In this document: in pieces, positions 16,174 to 22,850 of the stretch
Layout of the letters: every line of letters begins with the position of its first letter
Position numbering within the stretch: the stretch's first letter is position 1
NCBI GenBank assembly: GCA_050261915.1
Contig: JBLNDT010000040.1
Span: 1-22,850 of the forward strand
Source of the DNA: UBA699 sp050261915
Lineage (GTDB): Bacteria > Bacillota > Clostridia > Clostridiales > Clostridiaceae
Reading direction: 5' to 3'
DNA length: 22,850 nucleotides
Made by a program: the position numbers and the translations under genes
The notes under the pieces: model-generated
The model's database searches: none
What the model was told of the DNA's origin: nothing
Seen by the model: the letters and a program-made list of their open reading frames with translations, nothing else

Positions 16174-16197
16174 ACTACTAGGACCAATATTTGTCAA
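16169..16197 (-). promoter_or_regulatory. Promoter of znuA
   Basis: On the minus strand TTGACA (16197-16192) is a perfect -35, followed 17 bases later by TATTAT (16174-16169), a five-of-six -10. It overlaps the oppositely directed znuCB promoter. The predicted start is near 16162, immediately before the inverted repeat. Confidence 0.75.
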
Positions 16198-16217
16198 AGA
16201 ACAAAGGAGGGTTTCTC

Positions 16218-16871
16218 ATGATTAATATAGATAACATGAATTTTTCATATACTGGTGAAACACCTTTCATATTAAATAAAATTAATCTTCATATAGAAAA
16301 GGGAAGTTATATGTCTATTTTAGGGGATAATGGCTGTGCTAAAACTACACTTATTAAGCTTATGCTAAGGCTCCTTATTCCATGTACAGGAAGTATATCT
16401 GTTAATACTTCAAAAATCGGTTATGTCCCTCAGCATGTTGAAAACATAAACTCCCAATTTCCTATAACAGTTAATGAAATATTAAAATGTCACTATAAAG
16501 TGTTAAAATTAAACGATTCAAATGAAATTAAAGATGTTTTAAACTTAATGAGTATATACAGCCTTAGGAACAATCTGCTAAGCACCTTGTCAGGGGGCCA
16601 GGTCCAAAAGGTATTTATCGCCAGGGCACTTCTTGGAAATCCCGAACTGCTTATTCTTGATGAGCCCTCCACAGGAATAGATATGCAAAGTCAGCAGGAA
16701 ATATATTTTACTTTAAAAGATTTAAGTGAAAATCACAATATTACTGTTGTTTCTGTGGAACATAACCTTCAGGCAGCCTTAAAGTATTCTACCCATATAT
16801 GTAAAATTGAGAATGGTACATCAAAGGTTTTTCCAATAAGTGATTACCTGGAAGGAGCATATCCATGTTAG
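16218..16871 (+). CDS. znuC: Zinc ABC transporter ATP-binding protein
   Basis: This is the ATPase of the zinc importer, 217 residues. Motifs are Walker A GDNGCAKTT (36-44), Q-loop Q72, signature LSGGQ (124-128), Walker B LLILDEP (144-150) and H-loop H182. The Walker A glycine directly before the lysine is replaced by A41 (codon GCT at 16338-16340). The rest of the ATPase looks intact. The start at ATG 16218 has AAGGAGG at 16204-16210; an in-frame ATG at 16191 lies upstream of that site and is rejected. The gene overlaps znuB by 7 bases, so translation is coupled. It is transcribed divergently from znuA. Confidence 0.93.
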   Translation: MINIDNMNFSYTGETPFILNKINLHIEKGSYMSILGDNGCAKTTLIKLMLRLLIPCTGSISVNTSKIGYVPQHVENINSQFPITVNEILKCHYKVLKLNDSNEIKDVLNLMSIYSLRNNLLSTLSGGQVQKVFIARALLGNPELLILDEPSTGIDMQSQQEIYFTLKDLSENHNITVVSVEHNLQAALKYSTHICKIENGTSKVFPISDYLEGAYPC

Positions 16872-17656
16872 AATATAGTTTTATGCAAAATGCCCTTATG
16901 GCAGGAGTCCTTATATCAATACTATGTCCCTCGGTTGGAGTTTTTCTAGTTTTAAAAAGATACTCTATGATGGGAGATGCATTATCCCACTCATCCTTTG
17001 CAGGTGTTGCCCTTGGTATAATAACTGGAATAAACCCCATTGTTTCTGCTTTTATATTTACATCACTTTGTGGACTGCTCATAGAAAAACTTAGAACATA
17101 TTTCAGGAAACATGGAGATTTGATACTAGTTATTGTTATGACTCTTTCCATTGGCATAGCTATAACACTTATTAGTTCTGGGAAGGCAAATGCCAACGTT
17201 AATTCATATTTATTTGGAAGCATTTTGACTGTAACTAGGGAAGACCTTGTTACAGTGCTGATATTAAGTTTTATTTCAGTGGTTACCATTTCACTCCTAT
17301 ATAATCAACTTGTATACATTACATTAGATGAAGACGGTGCAAAAATTGCAGGAATAAAGGTTAAACTTATAAACTATTTATTTACTCTCCTTGTTGCAGC
17401 TACTATTTCAGTTTCTCTAAGGATTATGGGGTTACTTGTTATATCATCTATGATAGCAATGCCTGTAGCTGCTGCTATGCAGCTTAATGTTGGCTTTAAA
17501 AAAACCCTTGTTTTTTCAATATCCTTTGGATTCATTGATATTATTTCAGGTTTGATCCTTTCCTATTATATGAACTCAGCTCCTGGGGGCACTATAGCAA
17601 TTGCTTCAGTAGCAGTTCTACTTGCAGTAATTTTATTAAAAAAATTAGCAAAGTAA
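16865..17656 (+). CDS. znuB: Zinc ABC transporter permease
   Basis: This is an integral membrane subunit of the ABC-3 metal permease family, 263 residues with about seven or eight hydrophobic helices. Typical parts are LMAGVLISILCPSVGVFLVLKRYSMMGDALSHSSFAGVALG near the N-terminus and LLVISSMIAMPVAAAMQL in the second half. It forms the zinc channel with ZnuC and receives metal from ZnuA. ATG 16865 lies inside the end of znuC, with GGAAGGAG at 16850-16857. A strong terminator begins within its last codons. Confidence 0.94.
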   Translation: MLEYSFMQNALMAGVLISILCPSVGVFLVLKRYSMMGDALSHSSFAGVALGIITGINPIVSAFIFTSLCGLLIEKLRTYFRKHGDLILVIVMTLSIGIAITLISSGKANANVNSYLFGSILTVTREDLVTVLILSFISVVTISLLYNQLVYITLDEDGAKIAGIKVKLINYLFTLLVAATISVSLRIMGLLVISSMIAMPVAAAMQLNVGFKKTLVFSISFGFIDIISGLILSYYMNSAPGGTIAIASVAVLLAVILLKKLAK

Positions 17657-17688
17657 AACTTTTTAGGTTTTACTTTGCTTTATTTATT
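17637..17688. terminator. Bidirectional terminator between znuB and 4-hydroxybutyrate dehydrogenase gene
   Basis: Perfect 12-base arms GCAAAGTAAAAC (17648-17659) and GTTTTACTTTGC (17667-17678) flank a 7-base loop. TTTATTTATT follows on the plus strand and TAATTTTTTT follows on the minus strand. The hairpin can therefore stop both convergent transcripts. The left arm overlaps the last codons and stop of znuB. Confidence 0.88.
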
Positions 17689-18802
17689 AATATAAATTTT
17701 TAAATATATCCCTTATTTCATCTCTGCTTAATTCCACATAATTATTTACCAAAAGCCTCTGTTGTGTTTTAACAACATTGTCTGCAAACAATTCTATTTC
17801 TGATTCTTCCATACCATATTCCTTAAGAGGTTTTCTAATAAGAAGTCTATCAAGTACTTTTGCCAATTCATGATAAACATTTGAAGAAGATACTCCCAAA
17901 ATATCTCCCAATATGTTATTTAAGTCTTTAATCTTTCCTTCAGGGTTTTTGTGATTGTAGACTTTAAATACCTCAGTAAAAAATGCATAATTTGCTTCTC
18001 CATGAGGAACATGATATCCTCCACCTAGAGGATATGATAATGCATGAACTGCTCCAACTCCTGTGTTCCCAAATGCTATACCTGCAAAATTGCTTCCATA
18101 AACAAAATCCTCAAGTATCTCACTTCTATATTCAGTTCCATTTTCTATCAACTTCATATATCCATTCAAAATTAAATTTATAGCCTTTACACTAAATACC
18201 TCGGTTAATATATTTGATTTTGGGGATACGAAGGACTCAACAGCATGTATTAATGCATCTATAGAGCTTGTTATAAAAAACTTATATGGCAAGCCTTTAA
18301 CCAGTTCTGGTATAAGCACAGCATAATCAGCATATAACTCATCTACCGCAAGCCCCATTTTGGTATGTTTTGATTTTATTTCAGCAATGGATATATTTGT
18401 AACTTCACTTCCTGTTCCACAGGTGGTTGGAACTATTATTAGTTCTCTTCCTTTAACTAATGGAATCCTCCTGTCAAATAGGTCCAAAGCACTATCTCCA
18501 TCCTTTATAACAAGGAGTTTTCCTATATCAATAACCGTTCCTCCGCCTACTGCAATAATCCTTTTGTAATCTTTCCCCTTTAATTTATTTAATATAGAAT
18601 CAATCATAGTGTCTGATGGTTCACCAGTTCCATGCTTTTCCTGGAATATAAAGTCACATTTAAAACCTAGTCCCTTCATAAAATCATCATACATAAATTC
18701 ATTAGTAAGAATAAGATCACCCTTGCCTATATTGAAGATTTCCTTAAATTCATTAAAATTATTAAAATTATTTATTGTTGGTTTTATTTGAAGCAATTTC
18801 AT
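17687..18802 (-). CDS. 4hbD: 4-hydroxybutyrate dehydrogenase (iron-containing alcohol dehydrogenase family), 371 aa
   Basis: The protein belongs to the group III Fe-ADH family. The NAD-binding motif is GGGTVID (86-92), followed by PTTCGTGSEVTN (125-136), and the metal ligands are D182, H186, H253 and H267. Its length (371) and long stretches such as the opening MKLLQI, GKGDLILTNEF, LPYKFFITSSIDALIHA and RLLVNNY closely resemble the C. kluyveri enzyme. That enzyme interconverts succinate semialdehyde and 4-hydroxybutyrate with NAD(H). The usual partners of the succinate pathway (SucD, Cat1, Cat2, AbfD) are not here. Instead the gene follows acetolactate synthase by 16 bases with its own AAGGAAGAG ribosome site. 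A different aldehyde substrate is possible. Confidence 0.85.
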   Translation of the reverse strand: MKLLQIKPTINNFNNFNEFKEIFNIGKGDLILTNEFMYDDFMKGLGFKCDFIFQEKHGTGEPSDTMIDSILNKLKGKDYKRIIAVGGGTVIDIGKLLVIKDGDSALDLFDRRIPLVKGRELIIVPTTCGTGSEVTNISIAEIKSKHTKMGLAVDELYADYAVLIPELVKGLPYKFFITSSIDALIHAVESFVSPKSNILTEVFSVKAINLILNGYMKLIENGTEYRSEILEDFVYGSNFAGIAFGNTGVGAVHALSYPLGGGYHVPHGEANYAFFTEVFKVYNHKNPEGKIKDLNNILGDILGVSSSNVYHELAKVLDRLLIRKPLKEYGMEESEIELFADNVVKTQQRLLVNNYVELSRDEIRDIFKNLY

Positions 18803-18818
18803 TTTAACTCTTCCTTTC

Positions 18819-20477
18819 TTAACTCAACTCTTTAAGCTGATTAGTTAATTTAAGGTTTTCACTATAATCTACAGGACAATCAATTATAACAGGTACTTTT
18901 TGTTCCAAAGCTTCCTTTAAAATAGGAATAAGTTCTTCCGCCTTTGTAACCCTATATCCTTTAAGCCCCATAGCTTCCGCATATTTCACAAAGTCAGGAT
19001 TTGTAAAACTTATATTGTTTGATTCCCCATATCTTTCTTCTTGTTTCCATTTTATTAAACCGTAACCTTCATCATTAAATATCAAAGTTACAAATGGTGT
19101 GCCTATTCTTACTGCAGTTTCAAGCTCCTGACTGTTCATCATAAATCCACCGTCTCCTGTTACTGCAACCACTTTTTTATCTGGATTAACTAATTTTGCT
19201 GCAACTGCTCCAGGAAGAGCAATTCCCATAGATGCAAAACCATTTGACATAATACAGGTATTTGGCTTTAAGCAGTGGTAATGTCTTGCCACCCACATCT
19301 TATGAGCACCCACGTCTGATATAACTATATCATCTTCTCCCATAACCTGTCTTAAATCATATAATATTTTTTGAGGCTTCATTGGAAAGCTTGTGTCAAT
19401 GGCATAAGAGTTATAATCCTCTGATATTTTTTTTCGTATTTCAAGGGCACAACATACATCTTCATGCTTTGCAGCTCTTCTTGTTATTTCATATAATGAA
19501 TCTGGTATATCTCCAATTACCTCTACCTTAGGTATATAGCACTTGTTAATTTCAGCTTTTTCCTGGCTAACATGTATTATTTCAATATTTCCTTTTGGAT
19601 TCCACTTTTTAGGTGCATACTCAATTAGGTCATATCCTACAGCTATTACAAGATCAGCTTTTTCAAAAACAGTATTAATATAATCTCTTTGGGTTAAGCC
19701 AATGCTCCATAATGATAGTTTATGAGTAAATGGTATGATTCCTTTCCCCATAAATGTATTGGCAACAGGAATATTCAGTGATTCCGCCATATTTAAGAGT
19801 GCATTTGAAGCCCTGTTTCTTACAGCACCATTTCCTGCTAAAATAATAGGTCTTTTAGCCCTTGATATTGCTATTGCTGCTTTTTCAATACTGCTGTAGG
19901 AAGCAAAACTTTTCTCAATTTCAGCATGTCTAAGAGGTTCACCTTGGGCAGGCATTGCAGCTATATTTTCTGGAAGGTCGATATGAACAGCTCCTGGCTT
20001 TTCACTTACAGCCATCTTAAAAGCCTTTCTCACAATTTCTGGTGCAGTATCTGGTCTCACTACCTGCTTATTCCATTTTGTTACCGGAGCAAACATGGCC
20101 ACCAAATCAAGATATTGATGTGATTCAACATGCATTCTGTCTGTTCCTGCCTGACCAGTAATTGCAACCAAAGGAGCCCCATCAAGATTTGCATCCGCTA
20201 CTCCTGTCATTAAGTTTGTAGCACCTGGTCCAAGGGTTGAAAGGCAAACCCCTGGTTTTCCAGTAAGTCTTCCATAAACGTCTGCCATAAATGCCGCACC
20301 TTGTTCATGTCTTGTTGTTATAAATTTTATAGATGGTGAATTTTTAAGCACATCCATGAATGCTATATTTTCTTCCCCAGGTATTCCAAAAATATAATCC
20401 ACTTCTTCACTTTCAAGACATTTTACTATTAACTCAGAAGTGTTTTGCTGTAAGTTTTCTTTTTTTGAATTTTCCAT
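18819..20477 (-). CDS. alsS: Acetolactate synthase, stand-alone (catabolic-type) large subunit, 552 aa
   Basis: This is a thiamine-diphosphate enzyme that condenses two pyruvates to 2-acetolactate and CO2. The N-terminal PYR domain has GIPGEEN and the catalytic E58 in RHEQGAAFMADVYGR. The C-terminal PP domain has the cofactor motif GDGG (441-444) with N468 in FNDEGYG. The GYDLIEYAPKKWN segment and the C-terminal CPVDYSENLKL resemble AlsS/BudB. No regulatory subunit gene (ilvN/ilvH) is adjacent, in keeping with a catabolic role. No acetolactate decarboxylase follows either. The ATG has AGGGAGA six bases upstream and a near-consensus promoter at 20536-20564. An anabolic IlvB or another ThDP carboligase cannot be fully excluded. 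Confidence 0.82.
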   Translation of the reverse strand: MENSKKENLQQNTSELIVKCLESEEVDYIFGIPGEENIAFMDVLKNSPSIKFITTRHEQGAAFMADVYGRLTGKPGVCLSTLGPGATNLMTGVADANLDGAPLVAITGQAGTDRMHVESHQYLDLVAMFAPVTKWNKQVVRPDTAPEIVRKAFKMAVSEKPGAVHIDLPENIAAMPAQGEPLRHAEIEKSFASYSSIEKAAIAISRAKRPIILAGNGAVRNRASNALLNMAESLNIPVANTFMGKGIIPFTHKLSLWSIGLTQRDYINTVFEKADLVIAVGYDLIEYAPKKWNPKGNIEIIHVSQEKAEINKCYIPKVEVIGDIPDSLYEITRRAAKHEDVCCALEIRKKISEDYNSYAIDTSFPMKPQKILYDLRQVMGEDDIVISDVGAHKMWVARHYHCLKPNTCIMSNGFASMGIALPGAVAAKLVNPDKKVVAVTGDGGFMMNSQELETAVRIGTPFVTLIFNDEGYGLIKWKQEERYGESNNISFTNPDFVKYAEAMGLKGYRVTKAEELIPILKEALEQKVPVIIDCPVDYSENLKLTNQLKELS

Positions 20478-20535
20478 ATCAAATCTCCCTTTATTTTTAT
20501 ATTAATTATTTCCACAATAAATTATTTCTATTAAT

Positions 20536-20564
20536 ATAATATTTTTTTGCAAGATTTCTGTCAA
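20536..20564 (-). promoter_or_regulatory. Promoter of alsS-4hbD operon
   Basis: On the minus strand a perfect TTGACA (20564-20559) is followed after 17 bases by TATTAT (20541-20536), five of six. The predicted start is near 20529, giving a leader of about 50 bases. That is too short for a T-box or a typical riboswitch. Confidence 0.75.
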
Positions 20565-20574
20565 TGGCTCATTA

Positions 20575-20590
20575 AATGGATTAATCCATT
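20575..20590. promoter_or_regulatory. 16-bp perfect palindrome upstream of the alsS promoter
   Basis: AATGGATT/AATCCATT is a perfect palindrome ending 11 bases upstream of the -35, centred near -54. That position suits an activator that touches RNA polymerase. AlsR, a LysR-type regulator, activates alsS in Bacillus, but I cannot tell which regulator binds here and no regulator gene is adjacent. Confidence 0.45.
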
Positions 20591-20848
20591 AATCTTTTGT
20601 TTTTCATGGAAATTTGCACTATTATCACCGTTTTTCGCCCTTTTCCTCACTTGTTTCAAAGGTATAAGTCCATTTCACAATTGGACTTTTGTAGCATTTG
20701 ACTTAAAAAATGCAAATGCATCATATAGTGCAGTTTCTATGTACATCAATAAAAAGTAAACAATTATTTTATATGGGCCAATGGTGTGAATATTTTTTAT
20801 TTTACTGGATAAAATTTTTTAATAAATACTTTTAATGGGGGGTGCTTT
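20591..20848. other. Gene-free stretch before the activase-related operon, with possible RNA fold
   Basis: No convincing gene is present. Stems that can form are TGCACTAT (20615-20622) with ATAGTGCA (20725-20732), AAGTCCA (20666-20672) with TGGACTT (20682-20688), and GCATTTG (20694-20700) with CAAATGC (20713-20719). Together these make a closed outer stem with two inner hairpins. This could be a leader RNA of the downstream operon. I found no clear plus-strand promoter upstream of it and recognise no known riboswitch core. The end of the gap carries the GGGGGG ribosome site (20837-20842). Confidence 0.3.
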
Positions 20849-21736
20849 ATGAAAGTTGGAATACCAAATGCTCTTTTGCACTGCGGTTATAAAAACTTCA
20901 TAGAAACTTTTTTTATTGAACTTGGAGCTGAAATTGTAATTTCTCCGGATACAAACAAAAATCTACTTGACCAGGGAGTAAAATGCTGTATTGATGAAGC
21001 TTGCCTTCCAATAAAGATATTTCATGGTCATGCAGCTTACCTAAAAGATAAATGTGATATTTTATTTATACCCAGATTTATGCAGCTTAATAAAAATGAA
21101 TACATATGTCCAAAATTCTGCGGACTAGCTGAAATGGTTATAAATAACATCCCGCATATGCCAATTGTTACATCATATCCCCTATATTACTGGGATAAAT
21201 CTAACATGGTAAAGTGGGCAGAAAACACAGGAAAACTTATTACAAATGACAATAATAAAATAAAAAATGCTTTTATAACAGCATCAAAAACAAAAAATGG
21301 ATATCCTATTCCAAAACATCAGGAAAAATACCCAATAAAAGTGGCACTGGCGGGACACCCATATAATATTTATGATTCCTTTGTAAATATGAATCTTGTA
21401 CATAAGTTAAATAAGCTTAATATTGGGGTATATACTGAGCAATGGGTGGAGGATTGCTGTATTAAAACCCAGGTAAATGAGCTCAGCAAACGACCCTTTT
21501 GGACATTTACAAAAAACAACTTTGGTTTTACCCTTCATCTTGCAAGAAATAAAAAGGTTCATGGAATAATATACGTATCATCCTTTGGCTGCGGCACCGA
21601 CTCTATAACTGTTGAATTAATAAAAAACAGGCTTAAGGACTTTCCTTTTCTTCTGCTGAAGATAGACGAACAAACTGGTGAAGCAGGAGTTCAAACTAGA
21701 ATTGAGGCATTTAAAGACATGCTTGAAAGGAGATGA
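20849..21736 (+). CDS. Acyl-CoA dehydratase activase-related protein (DUF2229/COG3580-like), 295 aa
   Basis: The opening MKVGIPNALLHCGYKNFIETFFIELGAEIVISP and the later ACLPIKIFHGHAAYL are typical of proteins fused to, or encoded beside, BadF/HgdC-type ATPases of 2-hydroxyacyl-CoA dehydratases. Ten cysteines are present: 12, 46, 47, 52, 69, 87, 91, 203, 204 and 248. Several are probably iron-sulfur ligands, for instance C52, C87/C91 and C248. The C-terminus GEAGVQTRIEAFKDMLERR is shared with the next gene product. The protein is soluble with no signal peptide. ATG 20849 has GGGGGG six bases upstream. It is the first gene of an operon with the next two. The reaction is unknown. An ATP-driven redox partner role is inferred from the family. 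Confidence 0.8.
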   Translation: MKVGIPNALLHCGYKNFIETFFIELGAEIVISPDTNKNLLDQGVKCCIDEACLPIKIFHGHAAYLKDKCDILFIPRFMQLNKNEYICPKFCGLAEMVINNIPHMPIVTSYPLYYWDKSNMVKWAENTGKLITNDNNKIKNAFITASKTKNGYPIPKHQEKYPIKVALAGHPYNIYDSFVNMNLVHKLNKLNIGVYTEQWVEDCCIKTQVNELSKRPFWTFTKNNFGFTLHLARNKKVHGIIYVSSFGCGTDSITVELIKNRLKDFPFLLLKIDEQTGEAGVQTRIEAFKDMLERR

Positions 21737-21740
21737 TTAA

Positions 21741-22838
21741 TTGATTGTAACTTTTCCTCATTTAGGAAGTTCATATCTGGCGGTTAAATCCATACTTGAT
21801 TCTCTTGAAATCCCATACATAATACCCGATTTAAACTGTAAAACTTCAATGGATACTGGCTTGGAAGCCTCTCCAGAAGAAATATGTCTTCCATTTAAGC
21901 TTATGCTAGGGAATTTAATTAATGCAGCAGAAAAAGGTGCAGATACTGTAATTATTCCTGGAAGTTGCGGACCATGCAGATTTGGTGAATACTGTGAGCT
22001 TCTTCAGGATTTATTATTAAGAAAAGGCTTTAATTTAGATTTTATTGTAATTGACAATCCTTCTGAAATTGGTAAAAAGGAATTTATTTCAAGGTTTTCG
22101 AAAATTACCAAAGCCAGCAATAAAAGCAAATTAGAAAAAATAAATGCGGCTTTTAAGGGATACAAGATTATAAAGCTTATTGAAAACCTTGATTCTAAAG
22201 CAAAATATTTATGTGGTTATGAGATAAATCAGGGGGAGTGCCTTGATATAATCAGAAAATGTAAAGTAAATGCTTTAAATTCAAAATCAGCTGATGAAAT
22301 GATTATTATACTTAATAAATATAATAATATGTTGAAAAATATAAAAATGGATAAGAATAAAAATCCGCTAAAAATCGCAATTATAGGTGAAATATATACT
22401 ATTATAGAGCCTTATTCAAATATGAACATTGAAGAAAAACTCATGAAACATGGTGTTTCTGTAATAAGAAGAATTACACCTGGCTGGTGGCTTAAAGATA
22501 CAATTTTGTCACCCCTTGGCCTTAATTCATTAAAAATAAACAGGGCTGCTGAAAAATATATTCCTTATGCAGTAGGTGGATACTCCAGGGAATGTATAGG
22601 AGAAACAGTTCTTGCTTCTAAAGATGGGTGTGATGGTGCAATTCAGATTTTCCCAATGGGATGTATGCCTGAAATTGTATCAAAATCAGTGCTTCCTACT
22701 GTATCACGAGATTTAAAAATCCCCGTAATGTCCCTTATCATGGATGAAATATCTGGTGAGGCCGGCTACAATACCAGAATCGAAGCTTTTATAGATCTAC
22801 TTGAAAGGAGAAAAAACAATGTATTACTTAGGAATTGA
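21741..22838 (+). CDS. Activase-related / 2-hydroxyacyl-CoA dehydratase-like protein (COG3581-like), 365 aa, TTG start
   Basis: The N-terminal part reads FPHLGSSYLAVKSIL, then ASPEEICLPFKLMLG and IIPGSCGPCRFGEYCELLQ. C49 and the cluster C76, C79, C85 look like iron-sulfur ligands; C285, C297 and C308 are further candidates. The C-terminal GEAGYNTRIEAFIDLLERR and an internal SNMNIEEKL are counterparts of segments in the preceding protein, so the two are paralogues. The start is TTG 21741, eight bases after AAAGGAG (21726-21732), a site that lies in the end of the previous gene. No ATG is available nearby. The gene overlaps the next one by 20 bases. The function is unknown; it is likely a complex or electron-transfer partner of the ATPase encoded downstream. 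Confidence 0.8.
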   Translation: MIVTFPHLGSSYLAVKSILDSLEIPYIIPDLNCKTSMDTGLEASPEEICLPFKLMLGNLINAAEKGADTVIIPGSCGPCRFGEYCELLQDLLLRKGFNLDFIVIDNPSEIGKKEFISRFSKITKASNKSKLEKINAAFKGYKIIKLIENLDSKAKYLCGYEINQGECLDIIRKCKVNALNSKSADEMIIILNKYNNMLKNIKMDKNKNPLKIAIIGEIYTIIEPYSNMNIEEKLMKHGVSVIRRITPGWWLKDTILSPLGLNSLKINRAAEKYIPYAVGGYSRECIGETVLASKDGCDGAIQIFPMGCMPEIVSKSVLPTVSRDLKIPVMSLIMDEISGEAGYNTRIEAFIDLLERRKNNVLLRN

Positions 22839-22850
22839 TGTAGGCTCTGT
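22819..22850 (+). CDS. Acyl-CoA dehydratase activase (BadF/HgdC-type ATPase), first codons only
   Basis: Only the first 10 complete codons, MYYLGIDVGS, lie inside the window, with two bases of the next. GIDVGS is the phosphate-binding opening of the ASKHA-fold ATPases (BadF/BadG/BcrA/BcrD, HgdC) that push electrons at low potential into 2-hydroxyacyl-CoA dehydratases. ATG 22819 has AAAGGAG at 22804-22810 and overlaps the previous gene by 20 bases in another frame. The identification rests on this short motif plus the two upstream activase-related genes. Confidence 0.75.
   Translation, partial: MYYLGIDVGS

Noticed and set aside
16789..17289. 166-codon open frame on the minus strand inside znuC/znuB
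   Set aside because: It is antisense to two well-identified zinc transporter genes, has no ribosome site and no recognisable family; it is a frame shadow.
20478..20530. T-box or amino-acid riboswitch before acetolactate synthase
   Set aside because: The predicted leader is only about 50 bases, with no T-box core sequence or terminator hairpin.
20711..20717. TGCAAAT, identical to one arm of the zinc-operon repeat
   Set aside because: The matching ATTTGCA arm is absent at the required spacing, so it is not a second Zur box.
20547..20759. 70-codon open frame in the gap before the activase-related operon
   Set aside because: There is no usable ribosome site, it starts inside the alsS promoter region, and the product resembles nothing known to me.
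1..22850. CRISPR arrays, insertion sequences, prophage or toxin-antitoxin genes
   Set aside because: No regularly spaced repeats, transposase or phage motifs, or small paired genes were seen on either strand.

Overview
The window reads as a chromosomal segment of a low-GC, anaerobic Clostridium-type Firmicute. The DNA is strongly AT-rich, genes are tightly packed, and Shine-Dalgarno sites are strong (AGGAGG or G-runs). The protein families also point to Clostridia: a 4-hydroxybutyrate dehydrogenase close to the C. kluyveri type, 2-hydroxyacyl-CoA dehydratase activase-related proteins and a DegV protein. I see no rRNA, tRNA, CRISPR array, insertion sequence or phage gene.

Layout. (1) 1-2,690, minus strand: an ABC-2 type exporter (ATPase, then permease) followed by the start of a degV-family gene. 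(2) 2,696-8,080, minus: a 1,794-residue signalling protein with a degenerate Ser/Thr-kinase-like region, an AAA/STAND-type ATPase, a long helical region, GAF, PAS and a complete histidine-kinase core. (3) 8,197-10,659, minus: a methyl-accepting chemotaxis protein downstream of an SDR that resembles the EF-P 5-aminopentanone reductase. (4) 10,780-11,664, plus: a DUF2156 (GNAT-fold) protein, convergent with an M50 protease-trmB pair (12,980-11,677, minus). (5) 13,028-15,066, minus: two exported proteins, a phosphodiester-glycosidase (DUF2233) protein and a beta-propeller-like protein. (6) 15,211-17,656: a zinc ABC importer with znuA divergent from znuC-znuB. The short gap between them holds two sigma-A-type promoters and one perfect 7-1-7 inverted repeat placed to control both, a likely Zur operator. 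(7) 17,687-20,477, minus: acetolactate synthase followed by 4-hydroxybutyrate dehydrogenase, behind a near-consensus promoter with a 16-bp palindrome just upstream. (8) 20,849 to the end, plus: two paralogous cysteine-rich activase-related proteins and the first codons of the BadF/HgdC-type ATPase.

Most of this is ordinary clostridial housekeeping and accessory content. The items most worth a second look are the giant sensor kinase whose kinase-like domain has lost its catalytic residues, the zinc regulatory knot, a glycine-to-alanine change in the ZnuC P-loop, the unusual pairing of acetolactate synthase with 4-hydroxybutyrate dehydrogenase, the paired activase-like proteins with no dehydratase in view, and a 371-bp gap before them that can fold into several stems. 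All identifications come from reading motifs; no database search was run.
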